A stretch of 30,525 nt of DNA, taken from NCBI GenBank assembly GCA_000151295.1, contig GG745361.1:544171-574695 (forward strand). The letters are read 5' to 3'. The notes beneath the pieces were generated by a model. It saw only the letters and a program-made list of their open reading frames with translations. It had not been told where the DNA came from and did no database searches. The stretch comes from Allomyces macrogynus ATCC 38327 (lineage: Eukaryota > Blastocladiomycota > Blastocladiomycetes > Blastocladiales > Blastocladiaceae). The position numbers were made by a program, and so were the translations under genes. This document shows positions 10,150 to 20,162 of this stretch, piece after piece. Each line of letters opens with the position of its first letter. The stretch's first letter is position 1.

Positions 10150-10385
10150 ATAGTGAGCATTGATGCTGCCAGTGGAGGCTGGGGTAGGGCCCCTGTGTTG
10201 TTCATATCTCTTACCCCTCGTCCAGCGAGGATCACCGATCCCAGTTCCTGCAACGACTCGCTGTTTATTGGCCGGCGAAGGCGATCTTAGCTCACCTGCA
10301 AAGATCAGGATCACGCGCGTGTCTCAACCGATGGTGCATCAGATGCGAGACGTGTCGCGACAGATCCCGTGCCTCTCAGGTGACC
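10150..10385. repeat. Diverged repeat, copy 3 (crosses from CpG-poor to CpG-rich DNA)
   Basis: It begins AGTGAGCATTGATGCTGC and contains GGTAGGGCCCCTGTGTTG. Its first 65 bases have no CG. From about 10219 it keeps CG sites (CAACGACTCGCTG, GGCCGGCGAAGGCGATC) that are CA/TG or otherwise changed in copies 1 and 2. Similarity to copy 1 continues to about 10385 (CCGTGCCTCTCAGG against CATTGCCTCTTAGG). It lies about 210-440 bp upstream of the LYAR-type start codon. Confidence 0.75.
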
Positions 10386-10591
10386 TGATCAACGACTGTC
10401 TCCACGCCGCTCCTCCGCTTTCGACCTCGTCGAGGCTGTGCCAGCAAATCCCTACCGCACGACGACTTTCTCGACATCCTGCAAGCGTCACGCCGCAGAA
10501 CTTCCAGCATCAACCCGAAAGCCAGTTTGCCGACGACCAGACCGGCAACTTCACCTGCTTTTCGCGAACTTCGAAGACCTGCCGCCGCACC
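10386..10591. other. Upstream region of the LYAR-type gene
   Basis: GC-rich and CpG-rich sequence between repeat copy 3 and the start codon. It presumably holds the transcription start; I see no clear TATA box. The open frame running through it (from 10160) is not coding-like. Confidence 0.4.
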
Positions 10592-11583
10592 ATGGTGTCC
10601 TTCATCTGCGACCACTGCCAAGGTAACCACAATTTCGAAGATTGACTGACGGCGACGGACATGGACGGGAGAGAAAATTGGGCCACCGAACCCAGCAGGG
10701 AACGATTCAGCGCCATCGCTACGCTCAACTCTCCATCGTCCGACCTCACCTCGCCGTACTCCGTCGAGCCCGCGAACTGACCCGATGGCTCGAATCTGGT
10801 CAGAAACGGTCAAGAAGCCCAAGGCCGACCAGCACGTGAACCGGTGCTGGCCGCCGGCGCTCTCGTGCGTCGACTGTTCTGTGAGTTTCACGGGCCAGTC
10901 CTACAAGTCGCACACGTCGTGCATTTCCGAGGCCGAAAAGTACCAGAAGTCCCTCTACAAGGCACCGCGCAACAACAAGCAGAACAACGGCAACCAGCGT
11001 GTACGAAGCATTCACATTCCTCGTCGCGACCGGGTCGCGAACGGTCTGGATGGAGACACTCACGAGCGACCATTTCTAGAACCAGCAACAGCAGCAAAAG
11101 CAGCAGCAACAGAAGCCGCCAGCACCCGCGGCGGCCCCGGCCGAGCAGGAGCCGACGCCCGCGGCCTCGCCTGTTCCTGAGTCGAAGAAGCGCGCGGCCG
11201 ACGACGAGCCGGCCAAGGAGACGAAGAAGGCCAAGAAGGACGATGCCAAGATTGATGTGGCCGCAGCTTTGAAGGAAGTCGGGTCGACGTCGGGTCTGGT
11301 ACGCATCGTTGGTGCGTTTTCCGACGCTTTTCCAGTTCACTCACCATCATTTGCGCTCGCCAGGAATACGACGACTTGGTGAAGAAGGTGGTCAAGCAGC
11401 TGCGCCGCACCCACAAGGACCTCGACAAGAAGGCGGCCAAGAAGGCCGTCAGCGAGCAGGTGCGCCCGTTGAACTCGTTGTCGACTCTTGACCTGCTTGG
11501 CTGATCTCGCATTGCACTTGCTCCTCCCCCCACAGATCAAGTTCACTATTTCGGCTGCCGGCATTGTGTCCGTGTCCATCTGA
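10592..11583 (+). CDS. LYAR-type zinc-finger nucleolar protein
   Basis: Proteins of the LYAR family (yeast YCR087C-A, human LYAR) are nucleolar and linked to ribosome biogenesis and growth control. Five exons join in frame: 10592-10622, 10804-11000, 11080-11298, 11364-11459 and 11536-11583, giving 196 residues. Introns are 181, 79, 65 and 76 nt; the first has a CTGAC branch near 10776. The first 60 residues hold the diagnostic paired fingers: CDHC followed by ETVKKPKADQH, CW, then CVDC with FTGQSYKSHTSCISEAEKYQ. The joined Glu codon at exon 1/2 recreates the invariant ETVKKPK. Next come a Gln-rich linker (exon 3 start), an Ala/Pro segment, a Lys-rich stretch (KKRAAD, KETKKAKKDD) and a conserved-looking C-terminus (LVKKVVKQLRRTHKDLDKK). 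The first exon encodes only ten residues, so simple ORF searches would miss the start. Confidence 0.9.
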
Positions 11584-11710
11584 TGAGTCGTGGTCTGTCA
11601 TTTGTCTGTGTTTGCGTGTATCAATAGATACAGGGGTTTGGGATGTGTTTTTTACTTGTCGCCCGCTTTCGGCGTACGGGCTGACGGCGATTCGGCGACG
11701 GCTGTGCACG

Positions 11711-14700
11711 TCACAAATGTCGCGCGACTGAGCGACTGTGCGGTCCTCGCCAACAAGCGCATTGCTGCTCGGCAAGGTGGGGAAACGAGAAAATGCAAAA
11801 CGTGATCAAGAAAATGAATTGGATTTGCAACAACGCACAACCAAAACTCGGAACGAAACCAACAAACAAAAATAACGAAATCGCACTGACTGGCACGATC
11901 CTGCACCGCCCACCCATCCATGCACGCATCGAATAAATAAATGAATTCCACCCGTCAAACTCGTCATTACAATCACGAATTCGCGACCGACCCTCGCCGC
12001 GCGCCGTCGATCCGGCAGGACTACTCCGCCCCGACGCCGACCCATTCGACATTGGCGCTGCCGCCCTCAACGCTGATGACGACGCTGGCCGGCGAATCGT
12101 GCTCTCGGCGCGCGCCGCCGCCGTCTCGGCTGACGACCGCGGGCGGTGATACCCCGCAGCGGCCGCAGCCGCACGGAGGGCATGCGTGCTGGACAGGACC
12201 GAGTCGGCGCCAGTGGTCGCGAGACGGGCGCGCTGTGCGACCGAGGTGGTGGTCGTGGTGCGCGGCACAGCAGCCGGCGCGGAAGTGCGTGCGGTGGCGG
12301 CAGCGGGCGGTGGTGGGCGGAACGCAGTCAGGTTCGGACTGGGCGTATGGCCGCGGAGGAGGAAGTCGGTTGACGAGTGGGTTGAGGTCGTGGACCCGAA
12401 ACTGGCCATGGAGCCGGTCACGCCAATGGCCGCGGCGGATGACGACGGGGCCGTCGAGGTCGTCGGGGATCCAAGCGAGTCATCGATGCGCAGCCGTGTG
12501 AGGTCGGTGGCAATGTCGGTGCGCGAGAGGGCGCGGTTGAGTGCGCGTTCCTTTTGGTCGAGCGTGCGCTCCAGCTTGAGGTACTCTTCCTTGAACTTGT
12601 CGAATTTGCGCTCCTGCAAAAACGAAATAAGACAAGTCAGCCTCCGCTCACTAGAATGACACGAACCCCAAGTGCACGTACCCCCGACATGTGCATCGCG
12701 GCCTCGAGCTTGCTCTTCTGGTGCTGGATCAGGTCATGGTACTGGAAATTCATCTTCTTGGCCGACTCGAGCTGCCGCTCGAGCTCGCGCACCGTCCCAA
12801 TCAGCTCCTGCACCTTTTCGCGCGCGCCGGACCGTTCACGGCGAATGCGCTCCTCGGTCTCGCGCAACTTGGCCTCCATTTCGCGAACACGGCTCACCCA
12901 ATGACCATCGCCGTGCCGGTCCATGGCCTCGCCGAGCTGAGCTTGTGCGGCCTGAGCGACGGCCTCGGCCGCGGCCACGGCCGCCTCGGACTGTTTCACA
13001 TGCTGCTGCAGTTGCGCAACCTGCACCTTCCACTTCTTGACGTGCGCGGTCGCCGTACGAATCGCCGACTCGGACTTGTCCGCCTGTGCGGTCTTGCGGT
13101 CGAGTTTGGCGAGCAGCAGCTTAAACTCGGCCGACCAGTGAGCCTCGACGGCGCGCACGTCGGCCGTGAATTGGTCCCGCAGCGCCGCGAGGTCACGCAG
13201 GCGCTGGTCGATCACGTCTTCCATGACGCTCGCGGGTGTCGAGGGGGTGATCTGGAGGAACACAAGATGAGTCGCAAGTGATAAACGTCTCGGAAGTTCA
13301 GGTAGACGGGAAGAAGACACACCGAGTCCATGTTTTTGCCGAGCACGGCCGACAACTGAACGTACCACTGGTACAAGATCGCGGCCATGGGCGACTTGGA
13401 CCGCGCCGACTTCAAAATCACCCATGCAGTCGTCAGTCACTCGAACCTCATCGACCCAACCCAAAACTCAATAAACCGTACCTCATGCTCGGCCGACACC
13501 TGCTGCTGCGTCGCCTGCAGCGCCTCGAGCGTCTCCAAGTGCTGCTTCTTGAGCTGCTGGTACTGCTCCGACAAGAGCCGGTACGCCTCCGTCTGCTGCC
13601 CGCGCGACTGCGCCAACAGCGCCTGGTTCTCGGCCACCAAATGCGTGAGCCGGTCATGGTGTGCCGCGGCCTCGGCCTGCCACCGGGCGAGTTGCGCACG
13701 GACGCTCGACACTTCGGCGTCCCGCGCCTTGAGCTCGGCCTTGACATTCGCGAGTGCGTCACGCGCCTCCTTGTGCGCGCGGTCGAGTGCAGCGACTTGC
13801 CGCTTATACTCGTCAAACTCCTTGGCGCGCTCGACGTCAGCCGCGCGTCTCGCCGCGTCAGCCGCCTCGGCAACATCGCGGTCATGCACGTCCTGCACCG
13901 CATCACGGTCGCGCTCGAGCGCACGCACCTGTCGCTCGAGGGCGCGTGCGCGATCGGCCTCGCGGCGGGCGCGCGCATCCACGTCCGCGATCCGCGTCGC
14001 TTCGCGCTGTTCGGCGGCAGCGCGCGCAGCGACTTCCTGGCGCCACCGCGCATCGAGGTCCGCAGCATGTGCCTCGGCACGCGCGACTTCGGCCTCGAGC
14101 GCGGCCACGTGCGCGGCGGTAGTCGACGCCGACCCGCCCGCCGAATCGATCCGGGCCTTTAGTGCCTTGACTGCCGCCTGGAGGCCGTGCTCTTCGCGCA
14201 CGCGGTCGGCGAGTTCCGTCTGCAACGCCTGGATCTCGTCGTCCTTGGACGCGACCTCGGCCTCGAGCTGCGCGACCTGGTCGGCCATCTGCGCGACGTC
14301 GGCGTCGCGTTCGGCGTCGCGGTCGGCCGCAGCATACGCGGCCGCCTGGTTCTGCTGGTCAGCGTGTGCGCGCTGCGCTTGCAAGTCGCGAATCTGCGCC
14401 TGCAGCTGTGCGACTTGTCTGAGCGCGGCGGCGAGCTTGCGCTTGGTCTCGGCCAGTGCGGTCTTATGCGACTGCTGGTCCTCGGACCACGCACCCATGA
14501 GCCCCGCGAGCGCCTGTTCGTGCGCGGCGTGCTTGTCCTTGAGTTCCTTGGACAGCGCCGCTGACTGCACGGCCTGGTCTCCCAACTGCCGGTGCATTTC
14601 CGAGATTTGAATGCGCAGCGACGCCGTCGATCCACCGCCGGAGCGCGACGCGGGCCGGTCGAGACTTACCCCTGCAGTCCCCGAGGCGCGGGCACTTTCG

Positions 14701-15602
14701 AGTTCCTGCATCCCGTGGTGCAAGTCGCGCGTGAGTGTCGCGACCTGCGTCTGGAGCCGGTCAATCTCGCCCTCGCGCGAGGCAATAATCAAGTTCTGCG
14801 CGGTGATCTGCGCCTTGAAGTGGTTCATCTTATCGAGGTACTCGGCACGGGAAAGTGTCGCCGCTGCGGGCTGGTGCGCCGACTCGTCGCGGCGCCGCCG
14901 ACTCGACTGCCGACGTTTCGACGACGGCGTGCCGCTCGTGCCCGACACGGGTGGGTGAGACCGCCCGGTGCCCGCATCCATCAGGTCCTGCTTGAACCCG
15001 TTGGCCTGCGCGGTCGCAAACTCGAGCTGCGTGCGCAACGCGTCGACTTCAGCGACCGCCAAATCGCGCTGCGCGGCGGCCTGCGCGCGCGCATCGGTCT
15101 CGTCGGCGAGTTTATCCTCGAGCTGCAGCTTCTCCGCGCGCAGGTTCATGACCTGCAGATCCAGCTGCTCGACGTGCTGCGCGGCCTGGTCGAGTCGGGC
15201 GCTGTACTCCTGCTCGCGCGCTTCCCACTCGGCGACGGCGTCGGTCCCGACCGAATTCTTGGCGGCGTTCGCGAGTTTCCCATTCTCCTCGGCGAGTTGC
15301 CGCAACTTGATTTTCAAGTCGATATTCTCGGCGATGGCTGCGTTCATGTGCGCGGGCGTCAAGTGCTGCAGCCGCTCTTCCATAAAGTAGATTTTCATGC
15401 GCAGGTCGTGGTTTTCCTTGCGCAATCTGTCGAGCACCTGTTCTTGTTCCTTGAGCGTCAGGCCGGGCGCGCGCATGGCGGATGACCCGCCGGCGCCGGA
15501 ATGGGCCCCGTGGTGGTCCATGAAGATGGATTCGTTGGCGTCGTCGTCGTCGAGTAAGTGGTCGAACCGCAGTTTCGGGTTGGCGTCGAGCGGGCCGTTC
15601 AT
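11711..15602 (-). CDS. CM1-domain coiled-coil protein (centrosomin/Mto1/Pcp1-like)
   Basis: CM1 proteins recruit and activate gamma-tubulin complexes at spindle poles or other microtubule-organising centres. Exons are 15602-13482, 13409-13323, 13251-12682 and 12613-11711; introns are 72, 71, 68 and 68 nt and all joins are phase 0, giving up to 1226 residues. The CM1 motif lies at about 47-108: LTLKEQEQVLDRLRKEN, then LRMKIYFMEERL and ENIDLKIKLRQLAEE. An acidic N-terminal patch (LLDDDDANES) precedes it. From about 100 to 960 the protein is almost unbroken coiled coil rich in Ala, Gln, Glu and Arg, interrupted by a basic Ser/Arg segment (about 275-300). Exon 2 (SPMAAILYQWYVQLSAVL) is a hydrophobic insert conserved in style but unrecognised. 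The last exon is Ser/Thr/Ala-rich and disordered. The final 85 or so residues are hydrophobic and AT-rich, so the true stop may come earlier through an undetected intron. Confidence 0.8.
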
Positions 15603-16631
15603 GGTGAATAAGGTGGACGATGGCGGGATGGGAGAGAGGTATGGAAAGCGGCGCCAGGTGCGCGCGGAACGGTGTGGGGAATGTGAGGAGAAACGGGTTC
15701 GAAACAGACAGAACAAGCGGCGACGAGACGGCTAGACGGGGTCGCCGGCCAGCGCGAGCGGCGAGAGCGGCGGCGGGAGCGTGTCGTTGATTGGAATTGC
15801 AGCCGTGCAGGCGAGCAGCGGCGTGGACGTGGTACAAGCGGGGCAGATCGCAGGCACAGATGAACGAATGACGCGCAGCGGAGCCACAATCGACATGGAC
15901 GGGCCGCCAGCGAGCCCGAGACGGAGAGCGTGGCGAGAATGACCAGCAGACAAGTCGCTAAGCGTCGGTGCCTTCAGCGTCGGGCAGGCGCTGTCGGAGA
16001 TGGGTCAAAATGCTCGATGCACGGGAACGGGTCGGTCCTGGTGTGGCCGGGGCAGAGTTAAGTCGAGTCGGCGGGCTGCGAGCAGAGCGGTGCGGATCGG
16101 GCCAGGTCGGTTGTCCTCGAGAATGGAATGCCGTTGGTCGTTAGGTGCCGGAAGCGAGCGCCGTCGCTGCGCGCGTGAGGATGCACGCTTGAGAGCGGGG
16201 GCCGTGGCAACAGAGTCGCGCCGTCGCGGCGCCAAATGCACGCAGTTACGGCCGGTTTGGCGTGTTCCTCGTTGGCGAAGGTGCGGGGCCGCGATGGCGC
16301 TGGTGTGGGTGCAAGCGAGATACTTCCACGGCCGACACGACACGACGAAGTCGGTCGGACTTGCTCAAAAGCGAGAGCGGTGAGCGGGCCTTGCGGTGCG
16401 GCGCAGTCGCACGTGCGCACACGCACTTGGCCCACCGCAGGTTGCCTTTCTGACACGCATGTCAAAATGAGAGTATAATGCCGGAAAATGCCACCCCATT
16501 GCCTTCAATTGGCGCTCATTTGCAACCAAAACCGCTCTCACCTCCTCAACCACCACCATCACACATCCACGCGCCGGCCACCAGGGCCGTGCGCTGCTCG
16601 TCCATCGCGACGCGCTCCAGACCAAATCCGC
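15603..16631. other. Intergenic: CM1 gene promoter and cytochrome b561 3' side
   Basis: About 1 kb, GC-rich. No convincing gene on either strand; open frames up to 135 codons are antisense-like and lack motifs. It must contain the promoter of the CM1 gene (minus strand, start 15602) and the 3' end of the cytochrome b561 transcript. No TATA box is evident. Confidence 0.5.
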
Positions 16632-17387
16632 CTAACGCAGCAGCGCGCGCGCCGCGACGATCGCGAGCGCTCCGCCCCACGCGGCGCGCAACCACGCCGT
16701 GGCCCCCTCGCCGGCATCCAGGTACTCGAGCCCGAACCACAGCGGCACGGCGAGTGCCGCAGCGACGACATACCCGGCCGCGCGGTGCGCGGACCGCACC
16801 TGCTTGATCCACGCCTGGCCCGGCTGCGCCGTGCGCAGTGCGACCCCACCCGCTGCTTGCAGCGCGGCCAGGATCACAGCGACCAGGCCGGCAATCCCGT
16901 GCGGCGAACTGAACTGGTCTTCGCCACCGAGCGACTTGACGCGGATGATGATGATGAGCGCGGACACGGCGAACGCGACGGCGGTGCCCGCAGTGTACCC
17001 GTGCAACACTGCCGGGCGAATGTTGCGCAGGCCCGGAATCGGCAGGCCGCGGAGGAAGACGGGTTTGGCTTGAGCGACGGCAATGGCCGTGACAAACAGC
17101 GTCGCGGCGGTCGACATGAGCAGCGGGTGCCACGCGTACAACTCGCTTAACCCAACGTCGGTGATGATGCGCGTCCAGACGGTGATGGTCACGGTCAGCG
17201 CGAGTACAACGACTGCGGCAAGGCCCGCCAGGTGCGTGCGCGCCGCGAGCGACAGTTCCGTGATGCCGGTGCTATAAGCGCGCGGCTGGCCGCCGAGGAT
17301 TGGTGTGGTTTCGGTCGGGACCGAGTCGTCGTAGGCTGAGTCGTCTGGGCCAGGTGAGGGCGGGATCGAGACGACGGCGTTGGACAT
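16632..17387 (-). CDS. Cytochrome b561-family transmembrane electron-transfer protein
   Basis: Cytochrome b561 proteins carry electrons across a membrane through two haem b groups, typically from ascorbate, and many reduce ferric iron. The single-exon product is 251 residues with about six hydrophobic helices after an N-terminal cytosolic stretch of about 50 residues (start MSNAVVSIPPSPGPDD). Histidines expected to bind the two haems sit in AWHPLLMS, VLHGYTAG, SPHGIAG and SAHRAAGYV, each in or at a helix, with the order and rough spacing of the family. No DOMON or other extra domain is present. The ATG at 17387 is the first in frame and gives a sensible soluble N-terminus. It lies about 790 bp downstream of the phytochelatin synthase stop on the same strand. 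Substrate and membrane cannot be decided from sequence. Confidence 0.82.
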   Translation of the reverse strand: MSNAVVSIPPSPGPDDSAYDDSVPTETTPILGGQPRAYSTGITELSLAARTHLAGLAAVVVLALTVTITVWTRIITDVGLSELYAWHPLLMSTAATLFVTAIAVAQAKPVFLRGLPIPGLRNIRPAVLHGYTAGTAVAFAVSALIIIIRVKSLGGEDQFSSPHGIAGLVAVILAALQAAGGVALRTAQPGQAWIKQVRSAHRAAGYVVAAALAVPLWFGLEYLDAGEGATAWLRAAWGGALAIVAARALLR

Positions 17388-18177
17388 CGTGGTGCGTGTC
17401 GTCTAGACTTGGGCTTGAGGGGTGCAAAGTGAGCGGAATTTGAGCTTGTCTTGGACTGTCGTGTCGGGCCGTGTCTTGTCGCGTCGTGTCTGGTCGCGTC
17501 GTCACGGTGGAGTATCGAGCAGAGAGAGAGCGACGGCCCGCCGCTATTTCAGTCCCTGCCGGCCACGGCGCGCCGCGTGTCGCGCTCATTTCGATCGTTG
17601 CCGGGGCCAACGCGCGTTTGGTCCATGGCGTCGAGCAGATTGGTGCGGCGGTCCCTGTTGATCGTCACGCCTGGCGTGCGCGGCCTTCCACGAGCGCGTG
17701 CCCTCGACACCAACCGCCTGGGTCGCGATCGGCGCTGTCGCTTGCGAAATCGGGAGCGTGCTGCGCCCAGTTGGTTGCGCCATCGCGGGCACAAGAAGGG
17801 AGCGCACGCTTGCTTGGCGTCGATCGGGAAGCGTTGGCGCGGGCTGGCGTGCTGATGCTGGTGCGTTTTGTCAGCTTGCAACACGAGATCGGCCGGGCCG
17901 CCCATCGTCGCGTGTGCAGGGTCTGACACAATCACGCGTGATCGTCGCCAGTGCTGCAGCTTTTCCTGGCAACGCTCCTGTGCGACAACACCGCGACGAG
18001 CATGGCGTCGCGAGAAGTCCGAGGCCCAACGGCCACAACGACAACGCGGCGGCCGTGCTCAAAGTACCGCGCGGCTCGCTCAATCTGAAGTGATCATTGC
18101 ACGCCCTCTATTCCCATCCCTGATCTCGCAATACTGAAGGACCTTCCCCCCCTCCCCTGTTCCTCTCATCAAAATGC
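17388..18177. other. Intergenic: cytochrome b561 promoter side, GTCGTGTC-like simple repeat
   Basis: No convincing gene. Between 17455 and 17508 short GTCGTGTC/GTCGCGTC units recur (near 17459, 17479, 17484 and 17494), just upstream of the b561 start codon. A weakly open minus frame (17549-17935) has no motifs. Confidence 0.5.
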
Positions 18178-19743
18178 TCACAACTTGCACGCGCCCGTAT
18201 ACCTCCCGCCCTCCCTCCCCGGCGCCGCCGCGTCACACGCGCAATACTCGTGCGTGAGCGACTGCAGCTGGTCATGAATCCGCTCCACTTCATGCTTCAG
18301 CGGCCCCGCCAATGCCGCGCGCGCACGAACCGTTTCAAACGCAGCATACACGGACTTGGGCGTCGCGCGCACGTACGCCTCGCGCGGCATACTCAGCAAC
18401 AGGATCGTCGCAGCGACCGGTCCCGCCATGGCCGGCGCCGCCGCGGGTCCCGCATTCACCTGCGCCCACCGCTGCAGCCGCTGGTCGCCGACATGCCCGC
18501 GGACGGGCGAGACGGGCCCGTGCGTATGCACTTCGTCGTCGCTCCCCACCGGATGACTCCTGCCGGCGAGCACGTCACAGACGATCGCGTAGAGCGGGTG
18601 CGCCGTGACGCTCTGCACGAGCGCGCGGCCGCGCTTGATATGCGCGTCGGCGATCGCCGTCTGCAGGCTGGGTGCGGCGGTCCGGTCGATCCCGGGCGCC
18701 GTGAACCCGACGTCGAACGTGGGCGGGATCGCGCCCAGCATGCGCGCGACGAGCGGAGAGACCAGCGTCTGCGGATCGCGCGCCGGGTCGTGCAGGGGCG
18801 CGGAAGCGGCAATTGCGCGCGGCACGTGTGCGCAAAACACGCGCGCGACGCGCACCCAGGACGCGTCGCGCGTATCGGTGTTGCGCACCTGGCACAGCGG
18901 GAGGGCCGGGGCCACGTCAACCGAAGCCGGCGGGACAGCGGTTGCCGCGGTCGCCGACACGGCCGCAGCCGCGGCCATATCCGCGACCCCCGGGTCGGCA
19001 CGGCGTTGCAGGAGACAGTACCCGCGCGGCAGGCCCGTTTCCGGGTCGTTGGGGAGCATCGCCTCATAGAGCTGCTTGACGGCGACGTAGTAAGACGGGT
19101 ACTTGAACCGCGCCGTATCGAGCACGAGCACTTTCCCGTCGGCCGGGTGGTAGGACGTCACGGGCGAGAAATGGCCATCGCCCGTCTGCCCGAGCGACTT
19201 GCGCGAGAACGAGACGACCATGTGAGTTTCGGTTGGGAAGGCGTTGGACGTGCACGCGCGCAAATCGTGCTCGAATTCGTCAAACGTGACGTGGTCGGCC
19301 TGTTTTGCAATGACCGACAGTCCGTTGCACTTGGCGATGCATGCGAATTCCTTGAACGTGATGCCCTTTTTGCGAATCTGTTCGGCGGAGGAACAAATTG
19401 ACGGTCAGGAAACGCATTCTCGACCCGAAGCACGACAAGGACGTAGACCTACCACGTCCAAGGGCGCACAGCACTCGAGCATCTCGTCCGAGTACCAGCG
19501 CCACCCGCCTTTCCACCGCTTTTTTGGGTCGACTTCAAGTGCGTTGAGCACCATGGCCAGCGACCCGAGCCCGCAGTAGGCCGGCTCCGACTGCGTCGTG
19601 AACGTGGCCGCGAGTGAAAAGTAGTTTTCCGAGAACCCGAGTTTCAGCGACTCCTTGAACAGCCGCTTGCCTTCGGGTGACGTGAATGCCGTCAGCGACC
19701 CCGGTAACGGGCGCCGGTAAAACGTCGTTTGCAGCAGCTGCAT
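18178..19743 (-). CDS. Phytochelatin synthase
   Basis: The enzyme (EC 2.3.2.15) transfers gamma-Glu-Cys units from glutathione to make phytochelatins that bind cadmium and other metals. Exons 19743-19453 and 19377-18178 join in phase 0 across a 75-nt intron (GTAGGT...GAACAG), giving 496 residues from ATG 19743. The papain-like catalytic domain fills the first 220 residues: FYRRPLP near 8, QSEPAYCGLGSLAMVLNAL with nucleophile Cys57, KGGWRWYSDEMLECC, GDGHFSPV with His166 and VLVLDTARFKYPSYY with Asp184. These match the Arabidopsis triad Cys56/His162/Asp180. The C-terminal half is variable, Ala-rich and has few cysteines apart from EYCACDAA near the end. The start is uncertain: a frame stop lies 84 bp upstream of ATG 19743, and a presequence-like reading lies upstream in another frame (19760-20056). 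Confidence 0.92.
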
Positions 19744-19759
19744 CTGCTCGTCGAGAAGC

Positions 19760-20056
19760 GTGCGGGCGCGGCGCGCGGGCGGCGGTCGCTGCGGCGGTCG
19801 CCGACTCGGCCGGTGGAGCGGGCGCGATCAATGTTGGTTGCGTCGATGCGAGCAAGTTGGACATGGGCGATGGGCCAAGGACGAGCAATGATGGTGGTGG
19901 GCAGGCGGCGGAAGGCACATTGTTGGACGGGCACGCGTCGTGCGACCCGCACCGCGTGCACGACGCGAGCGACCGCACGGCAGGACGGGTCGTGAGCAGC
20001 AACGAGGCGCGCGCGGGCAGCCAGCGCGACTGGCGAGTGAGGAGTGGGCGGGCCAT
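19760..20056 (-). other. Possible upstream exon or frame-shifted presequence of phytochelatin synthase
   Basis: An open frame from ATG 20056 begins MARPLLTRQSRWLPARASLL. It is rich in Arg, Ser, Ala and Leu and lacks acidic residues for about 45 positions, as expected of a mitochondrial targeting sequence. It then becomes Pro/Ala-rich and runs up to the enzyme, but one frame off. The enzyme frame is also coding-like just before its first ATG (ARTLLDEQ). No clean splice pair links the two. A 1-nt error in the very GC-rich run at about 19755-19790 would. An ATTTAAAT box at 20155-20162 is about 100 bp upstream of ATG 20056. Confidence 0.4.
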
Positions 20057-20154
20057 GGCGACAGCAGCGGAAGTCGGCACCGACGGCGACATTCGAGATG
20101 GATGGACGAGAGTCGCGAGACCAAGAACCACGAGCGACCGGGCGGCGCGCGGGA

Positions 20155-20162
20155 ATTTAAAT
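20155..20162 (-). promoter_or_regulatory. TATA-like box ATTTAAAT upstream of phytochelatin synthase
   Basis: An AT-only palindrome in otherwise GC-rich DNA, about 100 bp before ATG 20056 and about 410 bp before ATG 19743. Confidence 0.4.

Noticed and set aside
9952..10314. Minus-strand protein conserved between repeat copies (QHRGPT..AS....IN.HY)
   Set aside because: The similarity follows from DNA similarity of the copies; stops differ between copies and more than one frame looks conserved.
10160..10645. Plus-strand open frame of 161 codons upstream of the LYAR-type gene
   Set aside because: It runs through repeat copy 3 and into the first intron; the ten-residue first exon lies in another frame and restores the LYAR motif.
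13278..15485. Several long plus-strand open frames
   Set aside because: All are antisense to the CM1 coiled-coil exons; Ala/Ser/Cys- or Arg-rich with no motifs.
18250..19401. Plus-strand open frame of 383 codons
   Set aside because: Antisense to phytochelatin synthase; Arg/His-rich composition typical of the reverse of GC-rich coding DNA.
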